Source of the DNA: Streptomyces sp. HD
GTDB taxonomy: Bacteria > Actinomycetota > Actinomycetes > Streptomycetales > Streptomycetaceae
Assembly: GCF_028369295.1 (NCBI RefSeq)
Contig: NZ_JAQMYP010000049.1
Coordinates: 1 to 64,000, forward strand
Direction of reading: 5' to 3'
DNA: 64,000 nucleotides
Below the pieces are notes generated by a model. That model was not told where the DNA came from. It made no database searches and was given only the letters and a program-made list of their open reading frames with translations. A program made the position numbers and the translations under genes. Every line of letters begins with the position of its first letter. The first letter of the stretch is position 1. Of this stretch, positions 12,301-19,926 are shown in pieces.

Positions 12301-12575
12301 TGCGCCGGTGCGGGCGCGTACGGCGTGGACGGCCCCTGCTGTGCGGGACCACCTGGCGGACCGGTGGGCGACCCTAGGGGTGGACCGGTCGGCGGTGGTG
12401 GTGACGTCTGGGCGGAGTCGGGCTGTCCGCTTCCCGCGGGGCCGGACTGCGTGCCTTGGGCGTACCAGGCGGGAGGTGTGTAGACGATTTCGAACTCACC
12501 GGTGAGATCCACCTCGTGATCGTCCCCGTCCGAGGTAGGGCTCCCGCCGTTGTACTCGGACCGATCCCTGTTCAC
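9348..12575 (-). CDS. MinD/ParA-like ATPase with long Pro/Gln domain (SCO5717-type)
   Basis: The 1075-residue protein matches the architecture of the Streptomyces SCO5717-family growth-regulating ATPases found beside ESX genes. Residues 1-50 contain an acidic [21 protein letters not shown] motif. Residues 50-700 are almost entirely Pro, Gln, Ala and Gly with tandem repeats. The ATPase domain (about 740-1000) begins [21 protein letters not shown], with the deviant Walker A KGGVGKTT at 751-758 and a typical MinD order downstream ([33 protein letters not shown]). A second Pro/Gln tail ends PGWTQQ. GTG 12575 is chosen because AGGAGG lies 6 nt upstream; in-frame codons further upstream lack such a site. 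EspI of mycobacterial ESX-1 is a comparable Pro-rich ATPase. A regulatory or positioning role in secretion or hyphal growth is an inference. Confidence 0.85.
   Translation of the reverse strand: [1075 protein letters not shown]
11170..11229 (-). repeat. 15-bp tandem repeat x4 (AQAAA coding)
   Basis: Four head-to-tail 15-bp units inside the Pro/Gln region encode the run [10 protein letters not shown]. Near-perfect identity suggests recent slippage and probable length variation between strains. Confidence 0.9.
12002..12115 (-). repeat. 39-bp tandem repeat x3 ([11 protein letters not shown] coding)
   Basis: Three 39-bp units, anchored by TGTCCTGACC at 12011, 12050 and 12089 on the plus strand, encode successive copies of [12 protein letters not shown]. 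The insertion keeps frame and lengthens the disordered region of the ATPase. Confidence 0.85.
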
Positions 12576-12697
12576 TGCTTGCCTCCTGGTCAGCCACTGC
12601 TGCTGAGCTGGTCGTCGTCGCGGTCGGGCGGACCGAGTGGCGAGTCCCACGCGACTGCGATCGTCACCGCACCACCAGAAGCCTAATCACTCGCATG

Positions 12698-12828
12698 GCG
12701 GGACGGAAAAGCCCCCATGGGCACGGACGGAAACGCCCGATGGGTGCGACTTGTCCGCTCCCGCCACGGGAGACGACGACGCGTCAGCCCGTACGGCGGG
12801 CCGAACTCGTCAGTCCATACGGCGGGCC
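12698..12828. repeat. Two short direct-repeat pairs in intergenic region
   Basis: Copies 12701-12721 and 12725-12744 are imperfect direct repeats sharing GGACGGAAA, GCCC and ATGGG, 24 bp apart. A second pair (12782-12801 and 12809-12828) is 18/20 identical, 27 bp apart; its right copy contains the stop of the next gene. These may be tandem-duplication scars or protein-binding sites. Confidence 0.5.
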
Positions 12829-13652
12829 ACGCCGAGCAGACCCGTCTCCGCGTCCGTGGGTTCGGTCATGACGAACTTGTGGTGCTTGCGAGTGCACCAC
12901 AGGGCGACGCCGTCGTGAAGGGTCGGAAGGTGCTGGAGATGCTCCTCGGGAACACCAAGCGTGTCCTTCACCACTTCGGTCTCGTACGGCGAGATGCGCT
13001 GGATCCCGACCAGATGGGCCTGGGCCAGCCAACGGGGGGCGTGCTCACTGACGAAGGGCAGCACCGTCACCACGGCCTGCCACGGCACGGACGTCACCCG
13101 TCCGCGTGGCGGGCGGATACCGCAGTCCCGGATCAGCACGACCGGACTCGACACGGACGGTCCCTGCGCGGGCACCCGGCCCACCGGGTAGACCGTCACA
13201 CACTGCTGGCCGCCGCCGGCCGCCTGGGCCAACTGCTGCCAGGCCTGCGGACGGCCGGTCTCGACACCGACGCGCGCCCCGGTCGCGGCGGCCCGCAACG
13301 CCAGCATCTGGGCGAGCCACAGACCACCCACGAGGACGACGTCGAAAGCGGTCGGACGGGACAGACCGAGCACGGACGGCTGCGACTCCGGGTCGGTGCC
13401 GATGATCACGCCGTCGTCACCGATCGGCATGCTCATCGCCGCGAGTTCGTCGGCGGTGACCACATGCCGGTTACGGCGCGGCCCGCGCAACCCGAAGCCC
13501 GGGCTGAAGATACGGCGCTGCTGCTGCGGGGTCTCAGGCTGCCGGATGATCGGGATCATGCCGGTGTCGGTGGGCGAGGCCACGTGCGCGGGCGTGCGTC
13601 CGGGGGTCCGGCCCTGCTGTCCCGGGGGCATGGTCTGGGCGGGGAAGGACAT
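12810..13652 (-). CDS. Uncharacterised ESX-linked protein
   Basis: This 280-residue protein has no family that I can name with confidence. The first 60 residues are Pro/Gln-rich and probably disordered (TMPPGQQGRTPGRTPAH). The rest looks globular and soluble, with alternating hydrophobic strands (FDVVLVGGLWLAQML, SSPVVLIRDCGI, AVVTVLPFVSEH) and no membrane segment or signal peptide. Its ATG overlaps the eccE stop by one base (TGATG), so it is translationally coupled to EccE. It probably works with the secretion machine, perhaps with the MinD-like ATPase encoded downstream. Confidence 0.75.
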   Translation of the reverse strand: MSFPAQTMPPGQQGRTPGRTPAHVASPTDTGMIPIIRQPETPQQQRRIFSPGFGLRGPRRNRHVVTADELAAMSMPIGDDGVIIGTDPESQPSVLGLSRPTAFDVVLVGGLWLAQMLALRAAATGARVGVETGRPQAWQQLAQAAGGGQQCVTVYPVGRVPAQGPSVSSPVVLIRDCGIRPPRGRVTSVPWQAVVTVLPFVSEHAPRWLAQAHLVGIQRISPYETEVVKDTLGVPEEHLQHLPTLHDGVALWCTRKHHKFVMTEPTDAETGLLGVARRMD

Positions 13653-14971
13653 CAGTACGTACCTCCGAGCGGCAGAGTGGCGAGAGCTCCGGGGATCTGC
13701 TCCCGGTCGAGACGGACGAGGCCGACCTTCGCGGCACTCGCGGCCCGCTCCAACTCGCGCCCCACCTGACCGAGTTCGCTGTCACCACGGGCGGTGACCC
13801 GGACGTGCCCGGTGAGCGAGACACCCCGGTTGCCGGCCTTGCTCAGGGTCATGCTGAACGTCGTGGCGAGCACCGGCAGCGAAGTGAACCTCGTCACCAG
13901 CTCGGGCAGCGCCACGCCGCCGGTGCCCAACTGCGGCCAGCGGGACACCCAGTACGTCGTGTGCCAGCGGTCGTCCACGCGCCAGGTCCGCACCGCCTCG
14001 ACGGTACGACGCTGGGTCCTGCCGTCCTGGCCGTGCTGCGCGTTGGCGCGCGGGTTCAGACAGCTGGACGTCGCGAGGGCGTGCACCAGCTCGGTCTCGT
14101 CCAGGATCGTCGCCTTGAAGCCGGCCCCGGCCAGTCGGCTCGACAGCTGGTCGGCCACCCGCAGCAGGGCACGCTGCGCACCGGGCACGCCGTCACCGCG
14201 GGCCTGAACGGCCTCCGGGCACAGCTCCGGGTCGAGCTTGAGGGCGACCCAGGTGAGCCGCAGCGCGGGAGAACCGGCCTGCGCCTGCAGCGGGCCGTAC
14301 GACCGCGCGGCCAGCGACTGCTGCGGCAGATGCGGCGCGGGCGCCGGCTGGGTGTGCTGCACGACCTGCACGGAGGCCAGCCGGATCCCGTCGACCTCCA
14401 GGGCGTCCTGGATCAGGCGCAGCGGCAGCTGCCGTCCGGCGGCCGCGGGGCGCAGCGGTTCGTCGCCCGGCTGCACGAAGAGCACGGCGGTCAGGAAGGT
14501 GCCGTCGCCGATCAGGCCGATCGAACGGTCGTCACGGGACACGAAGCTGTACGTCCGCAGGGCGGGGTCGCACTCCACGACCGGGGCCAGCATCGCGTCC
14601 GTCCCCGGCGGCACCGGCATCTTGGCGTCGCGTCGGCGCTGCCGCAGGGCGCGCGTCGTCTCGTACCACTCGGGCAGCGGGCGGCGCCCGCGGCGCAGCA
14701 CCGCGAGGAGCAGCAGCAGTGCCGCCACGACAACGGCCGGGACCAGCAACCACGACTGGTCGGCGGCCCAGGCGGCCAGCATGACCGCCGCCGCGAGCTC
14801 CACCAGGATGAGTTGCTGCAGCCGCACCGGGCCCAGCCCACCGGGGCGGGGCAGCGTGCGCGGCGAAGCGGCGACCGGGGCGGCCTGCGGGGCCGACGTA
14901 CGTCTGCCGTTCGGCCCTCCCTGTTGCTGCTGTGCGCGGCGTCCGCGCCGAGTGCTCGTAGCGCTGGTCAT
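13652..14971 (-). CDS. eccE: Type VII secretion protein EccE
   Basis: EccE is a membrane subunit at the periphery of the ESX core complex. The protein has about 439 residues. A basic, Gln-rich N-terminus is followed by two adjacent hydrophobic segments near residues 50-95 (LILVELAAAVMLAAWAAD and LLVPAVVVAALLLLLAVL). A soluble domain starts RRPLPEWYETTRALRQRRRDAK. Topology, size and position opposite eccB fit EccE. ATG 14971 (MTSATSTRRG) is preferred, with AAAGGG 12 nt upstream; ATG at 14983 is an alternative. It is divergent from eccB and coupled to the next minus-strand gene. Confidence 0.85.
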   Translation of the reverse strand: MTSATSTRRGRRAQQQQGGPNGRRTSAPQAAPVAASPRTLPRPGGLGPVRLQQLILVELAAAVMLAAWAADQSWLLVPAVVVAALLLLLAVLRRGRRPLPEWYETTRALRQRRRDAKMPVPPGTDAMLAPVVECDPALRTYSFVSRDDRSIGLIGDGTFLTAVLFVQPGDEPLRPAAAGRQLPLRLIQDALEVDGIRLASVQVVQHTQPAPAPHLPQQSLAARSYGPLQAQAGSPALRLTWVALKLDPELCPEAVQARGDGVPGAQRALLRVADQLSSRLAGAGFKATILDETELVHALATSSCLNPRANAQHGQDGRTQRRTVEAVRTWRVDDRWHTTYWVSRWPQLGTGGVALPELVTRFTSLPVLATTFSMTLSKAGNRGVSLTGHVRVTARGDSELGQVGRELERAASAAKVGLVRLDREQIPGALATLPLGGTY

Positions 14972-15348
14972 CCCCCGGGACATCCCTTTCGCGAAGTATT
15001 GGCCGTTCGTCGGGGCGGAATCCGTTGTCCGAGATCCCATCGACGGGCCAGGGGCACCGATGGCCCACAACATCCATGCGAGTGGCTCACGGTACCCGCT
15101 GCGGAACGCGAGGCGACACAGGGGACACCGAAACCCCAGGTGGCCAGACTGTCACGGACCGACCCCGCATGGTGGAGCGCTGTCGTGAAGCTCTGTGAAG
15201 ATGCGGGGGCGGCCGCCCACCTGATGAATCGCCGTACGGCGACGCAGGGCATAGTAGGGGCCTGCGTGGCGCAGGTGGCCGCGCGGCCCGATCCCCCTTC
15301 GCAGCGCGGTCGGGCAATCGAGCATCAACAACGGGAGACACGGGGACC
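14972..15348. promoter_or_regulatory. Divergent eccE / eccB intergenic region
   Basis: This 377-bp gap separates two divergent ESX genes and must hold promoters for both. It contains a perfect 14-bp palindrome (TCGCCGTACGGCGA, 15229-15242), a possible operator about 107 bp before eccB. I see no convincing gene and no clear -35/-10 pair. AACGGGAGACACGGGG before eccB is a plausible ribosome site. Confidence 0.4.
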
Positions 15349-16932
15349 ATGGCAAAGCGTCAGGACGAGCTCGCCGCCTACACGTTCGCTCGCAAGCGCA
15401 CCGTCGCGGCGTTCCTGGCGCCGTCGCCGGGAGGCTCCGAAGAAGGCTCGCCGCGTCCCATTCGTACGGTGATGCCCAGCCTCGGTGTCGGCCTGGTACT
15501 GGTGCTCGGCTTCCTGGCCTGGGGCGTCATCAAGCCCACGGCACCCAAGGGCTGGGACACCCCGGGCGAGTACATCATCGTCGACAGCGACTCCACGACG
15601 CGGTACGTGGTCCTCGACCCGAACCCGAAGGACAGCAAGGTGGAGAAGGTCCTCCACCCCGTCCTCAACTACGCCTCCGCCAAGCTCCTCCTCGACAAGG
15701 GCAAGGGCACCGTCCTTGAGGTCCCCGGCAAGGAGATCGACAAGAGCGGCATCCGGCACGGCGCGACGATCGGCATCCCGTACGCCCCGGACCGGCTGCC
15801 GTCCAAGGAGGACGCGCAGGAGACGAAGACCTGGGCGGTGTGCGAGCGGCCGGCGACCGGATCGGCCGGCGCCATCGACCGTGCCGTCTTCGTCTTCGAC
15901 GCCGAGGACGCCAAGTCGCTCCAGAACGCGGGGAAGGTCGACGCCGGCAAGGTCCTGTACGTCACCGACCGCCAGACCGGACGGGAATTCCTGGTCGACG
16001 GCAAGGGCAACCTCTTCCTGCTGGGCGACAAGGCGGGCCTCGACAAGCCCACCATGGCGCAGTTGCGCGCCGCGGTCGTCGGCCGGGACGCCCAGGCGCA
16101 ACCCGTGAGCCGTGAGTGGCTGCGCACTCTCAACGAAGGCGGGGTCATCACCTTCCCGACGATCCCGTCCGTCGGCGCTGCGACCTCGGTCCAGGGCCTG
16201 CCCGACGAGGCGAACAAGGTGGGCCGGGTGCTCAAGGCGCAGGACGCCCAGGGCGACCAGTACTACGTCGTCCTCAAGGACCAGATCGCCGCCATCACGC
16301 CCTTCGTCGCCGCCCTGCTCAAGGCGTCGCCCTCCGCCCAGACGGCGTACGGGACGGACCCGATCCAAGACATCCAGGTCGACACCCAGACCATCGCCCA
16401 GGCCAACGACGGCGAGGCGAACCGCTTCTACGCGGACCAGGGCTGGCCCGTGACCGTTCCGCAGCAGGCCAACCCCGCGGCCTCGGCGAACGGCGAGGCG
16501 CGTACCACCTCGTGCAGCGTCTACGACGGCACCATCGGCGCGGGCAACAAGCCGCAGCTCGCCGCCTGGGCCGGGACGACGTACCCGAAGCGGATCGTCG
16601 CCGACTCGCTGAGCGCCTATGTCTCGTCCGGGTCGGGCCTCCTGTTCAAGGAGATCGCCGGTACGGCGGAGGGCGGCGGTGCGCAGTACCTGCTGACGGA
16701 CACGGGCCTGCGGTACGCGCTGCCGACGACCAACGACAGTGAGGCGGCGAAGGGCGGCGGCTCGACGTCGGGCTCGTCGGGCGGTGACGCGAGCGAGACG
16801 GACAAGGCACGTACGCGACTGGGCTATGAGGACGTCTCCAAGCCCGCGATCGTGCCCAAGCCGTGGGCCGTATTCATCCCGAAGGGGCCCACTCTGGACA
16901 CCGGCAGTGCGTCACAGGAACAGAGCCAGTGA
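15349..16932 (+). CDS. eccB: Type VII secretion protein EccB
   Basis: EccB is a single-pass core subunit of the ESX inner-membrane complex with a large extracytoplasmic domain. The 527 residues start with the hallmark AKRQDELAAYTFARKRTVAAFLAP. One membrane helix follows at about 43-62 (MPSLGVGLVLVLGFLAWGVI). The outer domain contains repeated strand segments (GEYIIVDSDSTTRYVVLD, GKVLYVTDRQTG, QYYVVLKDQIA). The C-terminal Gly/Ser-rich linker leads to a conserved KPAIVPKPWAVFIPKGPTLD. Length and architecture are normal. It is followed by a short hairpin and the esx pair. Confidence 0.95.
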   Translation: MAKRQDELAAYTFARKRTVAAFLAPSPGGSEEGSPRPIRTVMPSLGVGLVLVLGFLAWGVIKPTAPKGWDTPGEYIIVDSDSTTRYVVLDPNPKDSKVEKVLHPVLNYASAKLLLDKGKGTVLEVPGKEIDKSGIRHGATIGIPYAPDRLPSKEDAQETKTWAVCERPATGSAGAIDRAVFVFDAEDAKSLQNAGKVDAGKVLYVTDRQTGREFLVDGKGNLFLLGDKAGLDKPTMAQLRAAVVGRDAQAQPVSREWLRTLNEGGVITFPTIPSVGAATSVQGLPDEANKVGRVLKAQDAQGDQYYVVLKDQIAAITPFVAALLKASPSAQTAYGTDPIQDIQVDTQTIAQANDGEANRFYADQGWPVTVPQQANPAASANGEARTTSCSVYDGTIGAGNKPQLAAWAGTTYPKRIVADSLSAYVSSGSGLLFKEIAGTAEGGGAQYLLTDTGLRYALPTTNDSEAAKGGGSTSGSSGGDASETDKARTRLGYEDVSKPAIVPKPWAVFIPKGPTLDTGSASQEQSQ

Positions 16933-16947
16933 CCCCGTCAACGGGGT
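16932..16947 (+). terminator. Short hairpin at eccB stop
   Basis: ACCCCG (16932-16937) pairs with CGGGGT (16942-16947) around TCAA, then TTGTGG. The 6-bp stem begins at the eccB stop and is weak, so it may only attenuate. The following 200 bp carries a TANNNT -10 candidate (TAGAGT, 17061-17066) about 85 bp before the first esx gene. Confidence 0.35.
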
Positions 16948-17150
16948 TGTGGCCAGGCGCACTTGACAGTACGACGGCGCGAGCGTCACAAGATGATCGC
17001 TCAAGTGTGTGAGCCGTGTAACTGATTGGCCGTGCCTGTGATCCAGTGGCAGGCTGACGATAGAGTGTTTGCAGCGCTCAACGGTGCGAAGCTTCTCCGG
17101 GCACCAGTGCAGGTTTCCCGGATCAACGACGACATGGGGGAAGGTTCAAC

Positions 17151-17462
17151 ATGGCCGGCCAATTCCGGGTAACAGAGGACGAACTCACCAAGCTCTCCGG
17201 TGACATCAACACCGCCAACGGTCAGCTGCAGGGCGAGATCCGCCGACTCAACGGAGTGATCGACCAGATCGCCGGCGGCTGGAAGGGCCAGGCGGCCCAG
17301 TCGTACCGCCAGCTGCAGGACCGCTGGAACGCGGACGCGAAGAAGATGAGCGACATCCTCAACGACATCAAGGAAGCCGTGGACTCCACGCGGAGCAACT
17401 ACTCCGCGTCGGAAGAGCAGCAGAACTCCGAGATCAGCAAGATCATGTCGGACTTCGGCTGA
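17151..17462 (+). CDS. esxB: WXG100 ESX secreted protein (EsxB-like)
   Basis: This 103-residue helical hairpin has the diagnostic WKG turn (IAGGWKGQAAQSY, W near residue 43) and a long amphipathic second helix. Proteins of this family are exported as antiparallel dimers by ESX systems. A C-terminal YxxxD/E-like signal may be YSASEEQQNSE. GGGGAAGG lies just upstream of ATG. It is followed about 130 bp later by a second WXG100 gene. The name follows the Streptomyces gene order esxB-esxA; assignment between the two is by order and less secure than the family call. Confidence 0.9.
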   Translation: MAGQFRVTEDELTKLSGDINTANGQLQGEIRRLNGVIDQIAGGWKGQAAQSYRQLQDRWNADAKKMSDILNDIKEAVDSTRSNYSASEEQQNSEISKIMSDFG

Positions 17463-17591
17463 TCGAGCCGGTCCGGTCTGGAGTTCTCCGGATCTGTCCG
17501 AAGTGCTTCAGTCCTCAGCTCTCTCCGAGCTCTTCCCGAGTTCTCTGACCTCCACAGACTTCCTTCGATTTCCTCCTGAAAGGGAATGACG

Positions 17592-17876
17592 ATGTCGATC
17601 CTCGTCAATTACGCAACGATCACCAACGCGTCCACGGACGTGAAGTCGACCGCCGGCCGCATCAAGCAGCAGCTGGACGACCTTGAGGCCGCCGTCAAGC
17701 GCGTCGCCAACACCTGGGAAGGTGAGGCGCAGGAGGGTTACCAGCGCAAGCAGCGCGAGTGGGACCAGACCGCCGCCGACCTGCACGCGACCCTGCTGAA
17801 GATCTCCACCGCGCTGCAGAGCGCGGCCGAGAACTACCAGGCCACTGAGAAGAGCAACGCCAACACCTGGGCCTGA
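17592..17876 (+). CDS. esxA: WXG100 ESX secreted protein (EsxA-like)
   Basis: This 94-residue WXG100 protein has NTWEGEAQEGY at the hairpin turn and a C-terminal YQATEKSNANTW tail. It is the expected heterodimer partner of the upstream WXG100 protein. ATG 17592 is preferred over ATG 17586, because AAAGGG (17579-17584) is 7 nt from the former and only 1 nt from the latter. The downstream mycosin makes this the core substrate-protease module of the locus. Confidence 0.9.
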   Translation: MSILVNYATITNASTDVKSTAGRIKQQLDDLEAAVKRVANTWEGEAQEGYQRKQREWDQTAADLHATLLKISTALQSAAENYQATEKSNANTWA

Positions 17877-18095
17877 GCCCGGCGGCGGCCCGAGAGGCAT
17901 GAGATGAGCAGGATCGGCCCAGCCGACGCCAACGCGTCCGCTGGGCCGACCTCTGCTTCGGGGCCGTACGCAACTTCTGCGGGATCGCGAACAGCCTCTG
18001 TGAAGCTGTTCGCAGCAAATCCTGCAAATCTTCACACCTATCGCTACATCCGTCACACACACTTGACCCAGCTTCGAGAGAAGCAAGGAAGCCCT

Positions 18096-18125
18096 GGGGG
18101 CCTGAACATGGGGGGCCTGAACGTG
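18096..18125 (+). promoter_or_regulatory. Duplicated ribosome site and start codon
   Basis: Two 15-bp tandem copies (18096-18110 and 18111-18125) each contain GGGGG, a 7-nt spacer and an in-frame start, ATG in the first and GTG in the second. Either could initiate the first mycosin. Confidence 0.6.
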
Positions 18126-19451
18126 AAGGGCCGGACAGCCCGCTCGCGCAGCCGTAACAGCAGCCGTAACAGTGGAACCCGCGCACTGCAGCGGGTTTTT
18201 GGCGTGCTTGCGGTGACCGGGATCTTCTGTGCGTCGACGCCGCCGGCATTCGCCGACCCGTCGGCGTCCGCGCGCCTCACGGAGGCAGGCGCCTCTGGTT
18301 CGAGCGGCACCGTCTCGACCGACACGGGAATCGGCCTGGCGGACAGCACGGAATGCGTCTTCGGCGGCAAGGTCATCAAGTCCACGCCGTGGTCGCTCCA
18401 GCGGATCCTGCTGGACCAGCTGTGGGGACAGGCGACGGGGAAGGGCGTCAAGGTCGCGGTGATCGACACCGGGGTCGACAAGAACAACAAGCAGTTGACC
18501 AGCGCAGTGTCAGGCGGAAGGTCCTATGTCGGTGGCTCCGGCACCCAGGACCTCGAAGGGCACGGCACCCGGGTGGCGGGCATCATCGCCGCCCGCCCCC
18601 TCAAGGGCACGGGCTTCGTCGGCATTGCCAAGGACGCGAAGATCCTTTCCTACCGCTACGCAGGTGGGGAGGGGGAGAAGGGCCAGGGCAACGCCGGCAC
18701 CATGGCCGACGCGATCGGGGACGCGGTCGCCGATGGCGCGAAGATCATCAACATCTCGTCGGACACCCAGAACAAGCAGGACGACGACACGTTGCGGGGT
18801 GCCGTGGAGAGCGCCGTGCGTAAGGGTGCCCTCATCATCGCCGCCGCCGGTAACGACGGAGCCGACGGCAAGTTGGCGAGGACGTACCCCGCCGCCTACG
18901 ACGGCGTCCTGGCGGTGGCGGCCTCGGACCGCAACGACGAACGCGCCGTCTTCTCACAGTCGGGCGACTTCGTGGACGTCGCGGCACCGGGCGTCAGCAT
19001 GGTCTCCACGGTCCCCATCGACGGCCAGTGCAGCGCGGACGGCACGAGCTTCGCGGCGCCGTACGTCGCGGGGGTCGCGGCTCTGCTGAAGCAGAAGTAC
19101 CCGGACTGGGACGCGGCCCAGATCGCCACCCGAATCGAGGAAACCGCCCAACGCCCGGGCCGCAAGGCCAACCCCTTCATCGGATGGGGCGTCGTCGACC
19201 CGGTCGCCGCGCTGTCGGAGGAGTCGACGCCGGGTGAGACTCCGCAGCCGGATCCTCCGGTCGAGGCCGGCACGGGCAAGGTCGTCCCGATGGCTGTGAC
19301 CATGGGGGAGAGCGAGGCGGAGCGGGAGCGCCGGGTCGCTATCTATGTTCTGGGTACGGGGCTTGCGCTTGCGCTTGTTGTTGCGGGGAGTGGGGTGGCT
19401 GTGCGGGATTGGCGTAGTAAGCGGGTCGGCCGTGCCCGCCGGACCGTCTAG
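18108..19451 (+). CDS. mycP: Mycosin, ESX-associated subtilisin-like protease (first copy)
   Basis: Mycosins are membrane-anchored S8 serine proteases needed for ESX function and substrate processing outside the cell. With ATG 18108 the protein has 447 residues. A basic N-terminus and signal peptide end near PAFADP. Catalytic residues are in VIDTGVD (D120), GHGTRVAG (H152) and GTSFAAP (S314), with AAGND (N249) forming the oxyanion hole. A Pro-rich linker and C-terminal membrane helix (YVLGTGLALALVVAGSGVAV) anchor it. An ATG at 17904 would add 68 residues before the signal peptide and is rejected for that reason. It follows the esx pair directly. Confidence 0.92.
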   Translation: MGGLNVKGRTARSRSRNSSRNSGTRALQRVFGVLAVTGIFCASTPPAFADPSASARLTEAGASGSSGTVSTDTGIGLADSTECVFGGKVIKSTPWSLQRILLDQLWGQATGKGVKVAVIDTGVDKNNKQLTSAVSGGRSYVGGSGTQDLEGHGTRVAGIIAARPLKGTGFVGIAKDAKILSYRYAGGEGEKGQGNAGTMADAIGDAVADGAKIINISSDTQNKQDDDTLRGAVESAVRKGALIIAAAGNDGADGKLARTYPAAYDGVLAVAASDRNDERAVFSQSGDFVDVAAPGVSMVSTVPIDGQCSADGTSFAAPYVAGVAALLKQKYPDWDAAQIATRIEETAQRPGRKANPFIGWGVVDPVAALSEESTPGETPQPDPPVEAGTGKVVPMAVTMGESEAERERRVAIYVLGTGLALALVVAGSGVAVRDWRSKRVGRARRTV

Positions 19452-19526
19452 CAGGCCTGGGCGATGACGGTGGGGGCACCGAGTGGGTGCTGACAACTTG
19501 AGAAACAGGGGAGAGGACAACGGGGT

Positions 19527-19895
19527 ATGAGTAACGGTATGCGGGTTGATCTGAGCGAGCTGGATGAGGTCATCCGGAAGCTCTGGCGGTTGCTGGACGA
19601 CATGGACAAGGCCGGCAACACGTCGAAGTACGACACGGCAATTCCGGAACACGCCTTCGGTCAGACTGGTGGAGAAGTTGTGTTCCAGGAGGCCAAGAAC
19701 CTCCACGCGGCTTCGAGTGAAATGAAGACCAAGATCGAGGGCATCATCAAGAAGCTCCACGAGTTGATCGACGACTTCAGCACGAAAACCTCGAAGGTCC
19801 GGGACAGGTACAACGACGAGGAGCACGAGATCAAGAAGGGCGTGGGGGGCGACTCGGGTGGCTCGCCCAAGGGCCGGCTGGCGCAGACTAACTAG
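19527..19895 (+). CDS. Helical ESX-locus protein, possible WXG100 relative
   Basis: This 122-residue protein looks almost fully alpha-helical and has no signal peptide or membrane segment. The order is helix (MRVDLSELDEVIRKLWRLLDDMDKA), loop with FGQTGGEVVFQEA, and a long charged helix (MKTKIEGIIKKLHELIDDFSTKTSKVRDRY). This is the layout of an ESX helical-hairpin partner although W-x-G is absent. It is 31 bp upstream of the next WXG100-like gene and probably pairs with its product. No specific function can be assigned. Confidence 0.7.
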   Translation: MSNGMRVDLSELDEVIRKLWRLLDDMDKAGNTSKYDTAIPEHAFGQTGGEVVFQEAKNLHAASSEMKTKIEGIIKKLHELIDDFSTKTSKVRDRYNDEEHEIKKGVGGDSGGSPKGRLAQTN

Positions 19896-19926
19896 TTCCG
19901 GAAAGCACTGACGAGGGGAGTGGACC

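Noticed and set aside
9390..12377. 995-residue plus-strand open frame opposite the MinD-like ATPase
   Set aside because: It is the antisense of Pro/Gln codons, giving an artificial Leu/Arg/Gly-rich product; the minus strand has the ribosome site, KGGVGKTT motif and partner genes.
17904..18107. 68-residue extension of the first mycosin from ATG 17904
   Set aside because: It would bury the signal peptide; the site at 18108 has a ribosome sequence and gives a normal secretory N-terminus.
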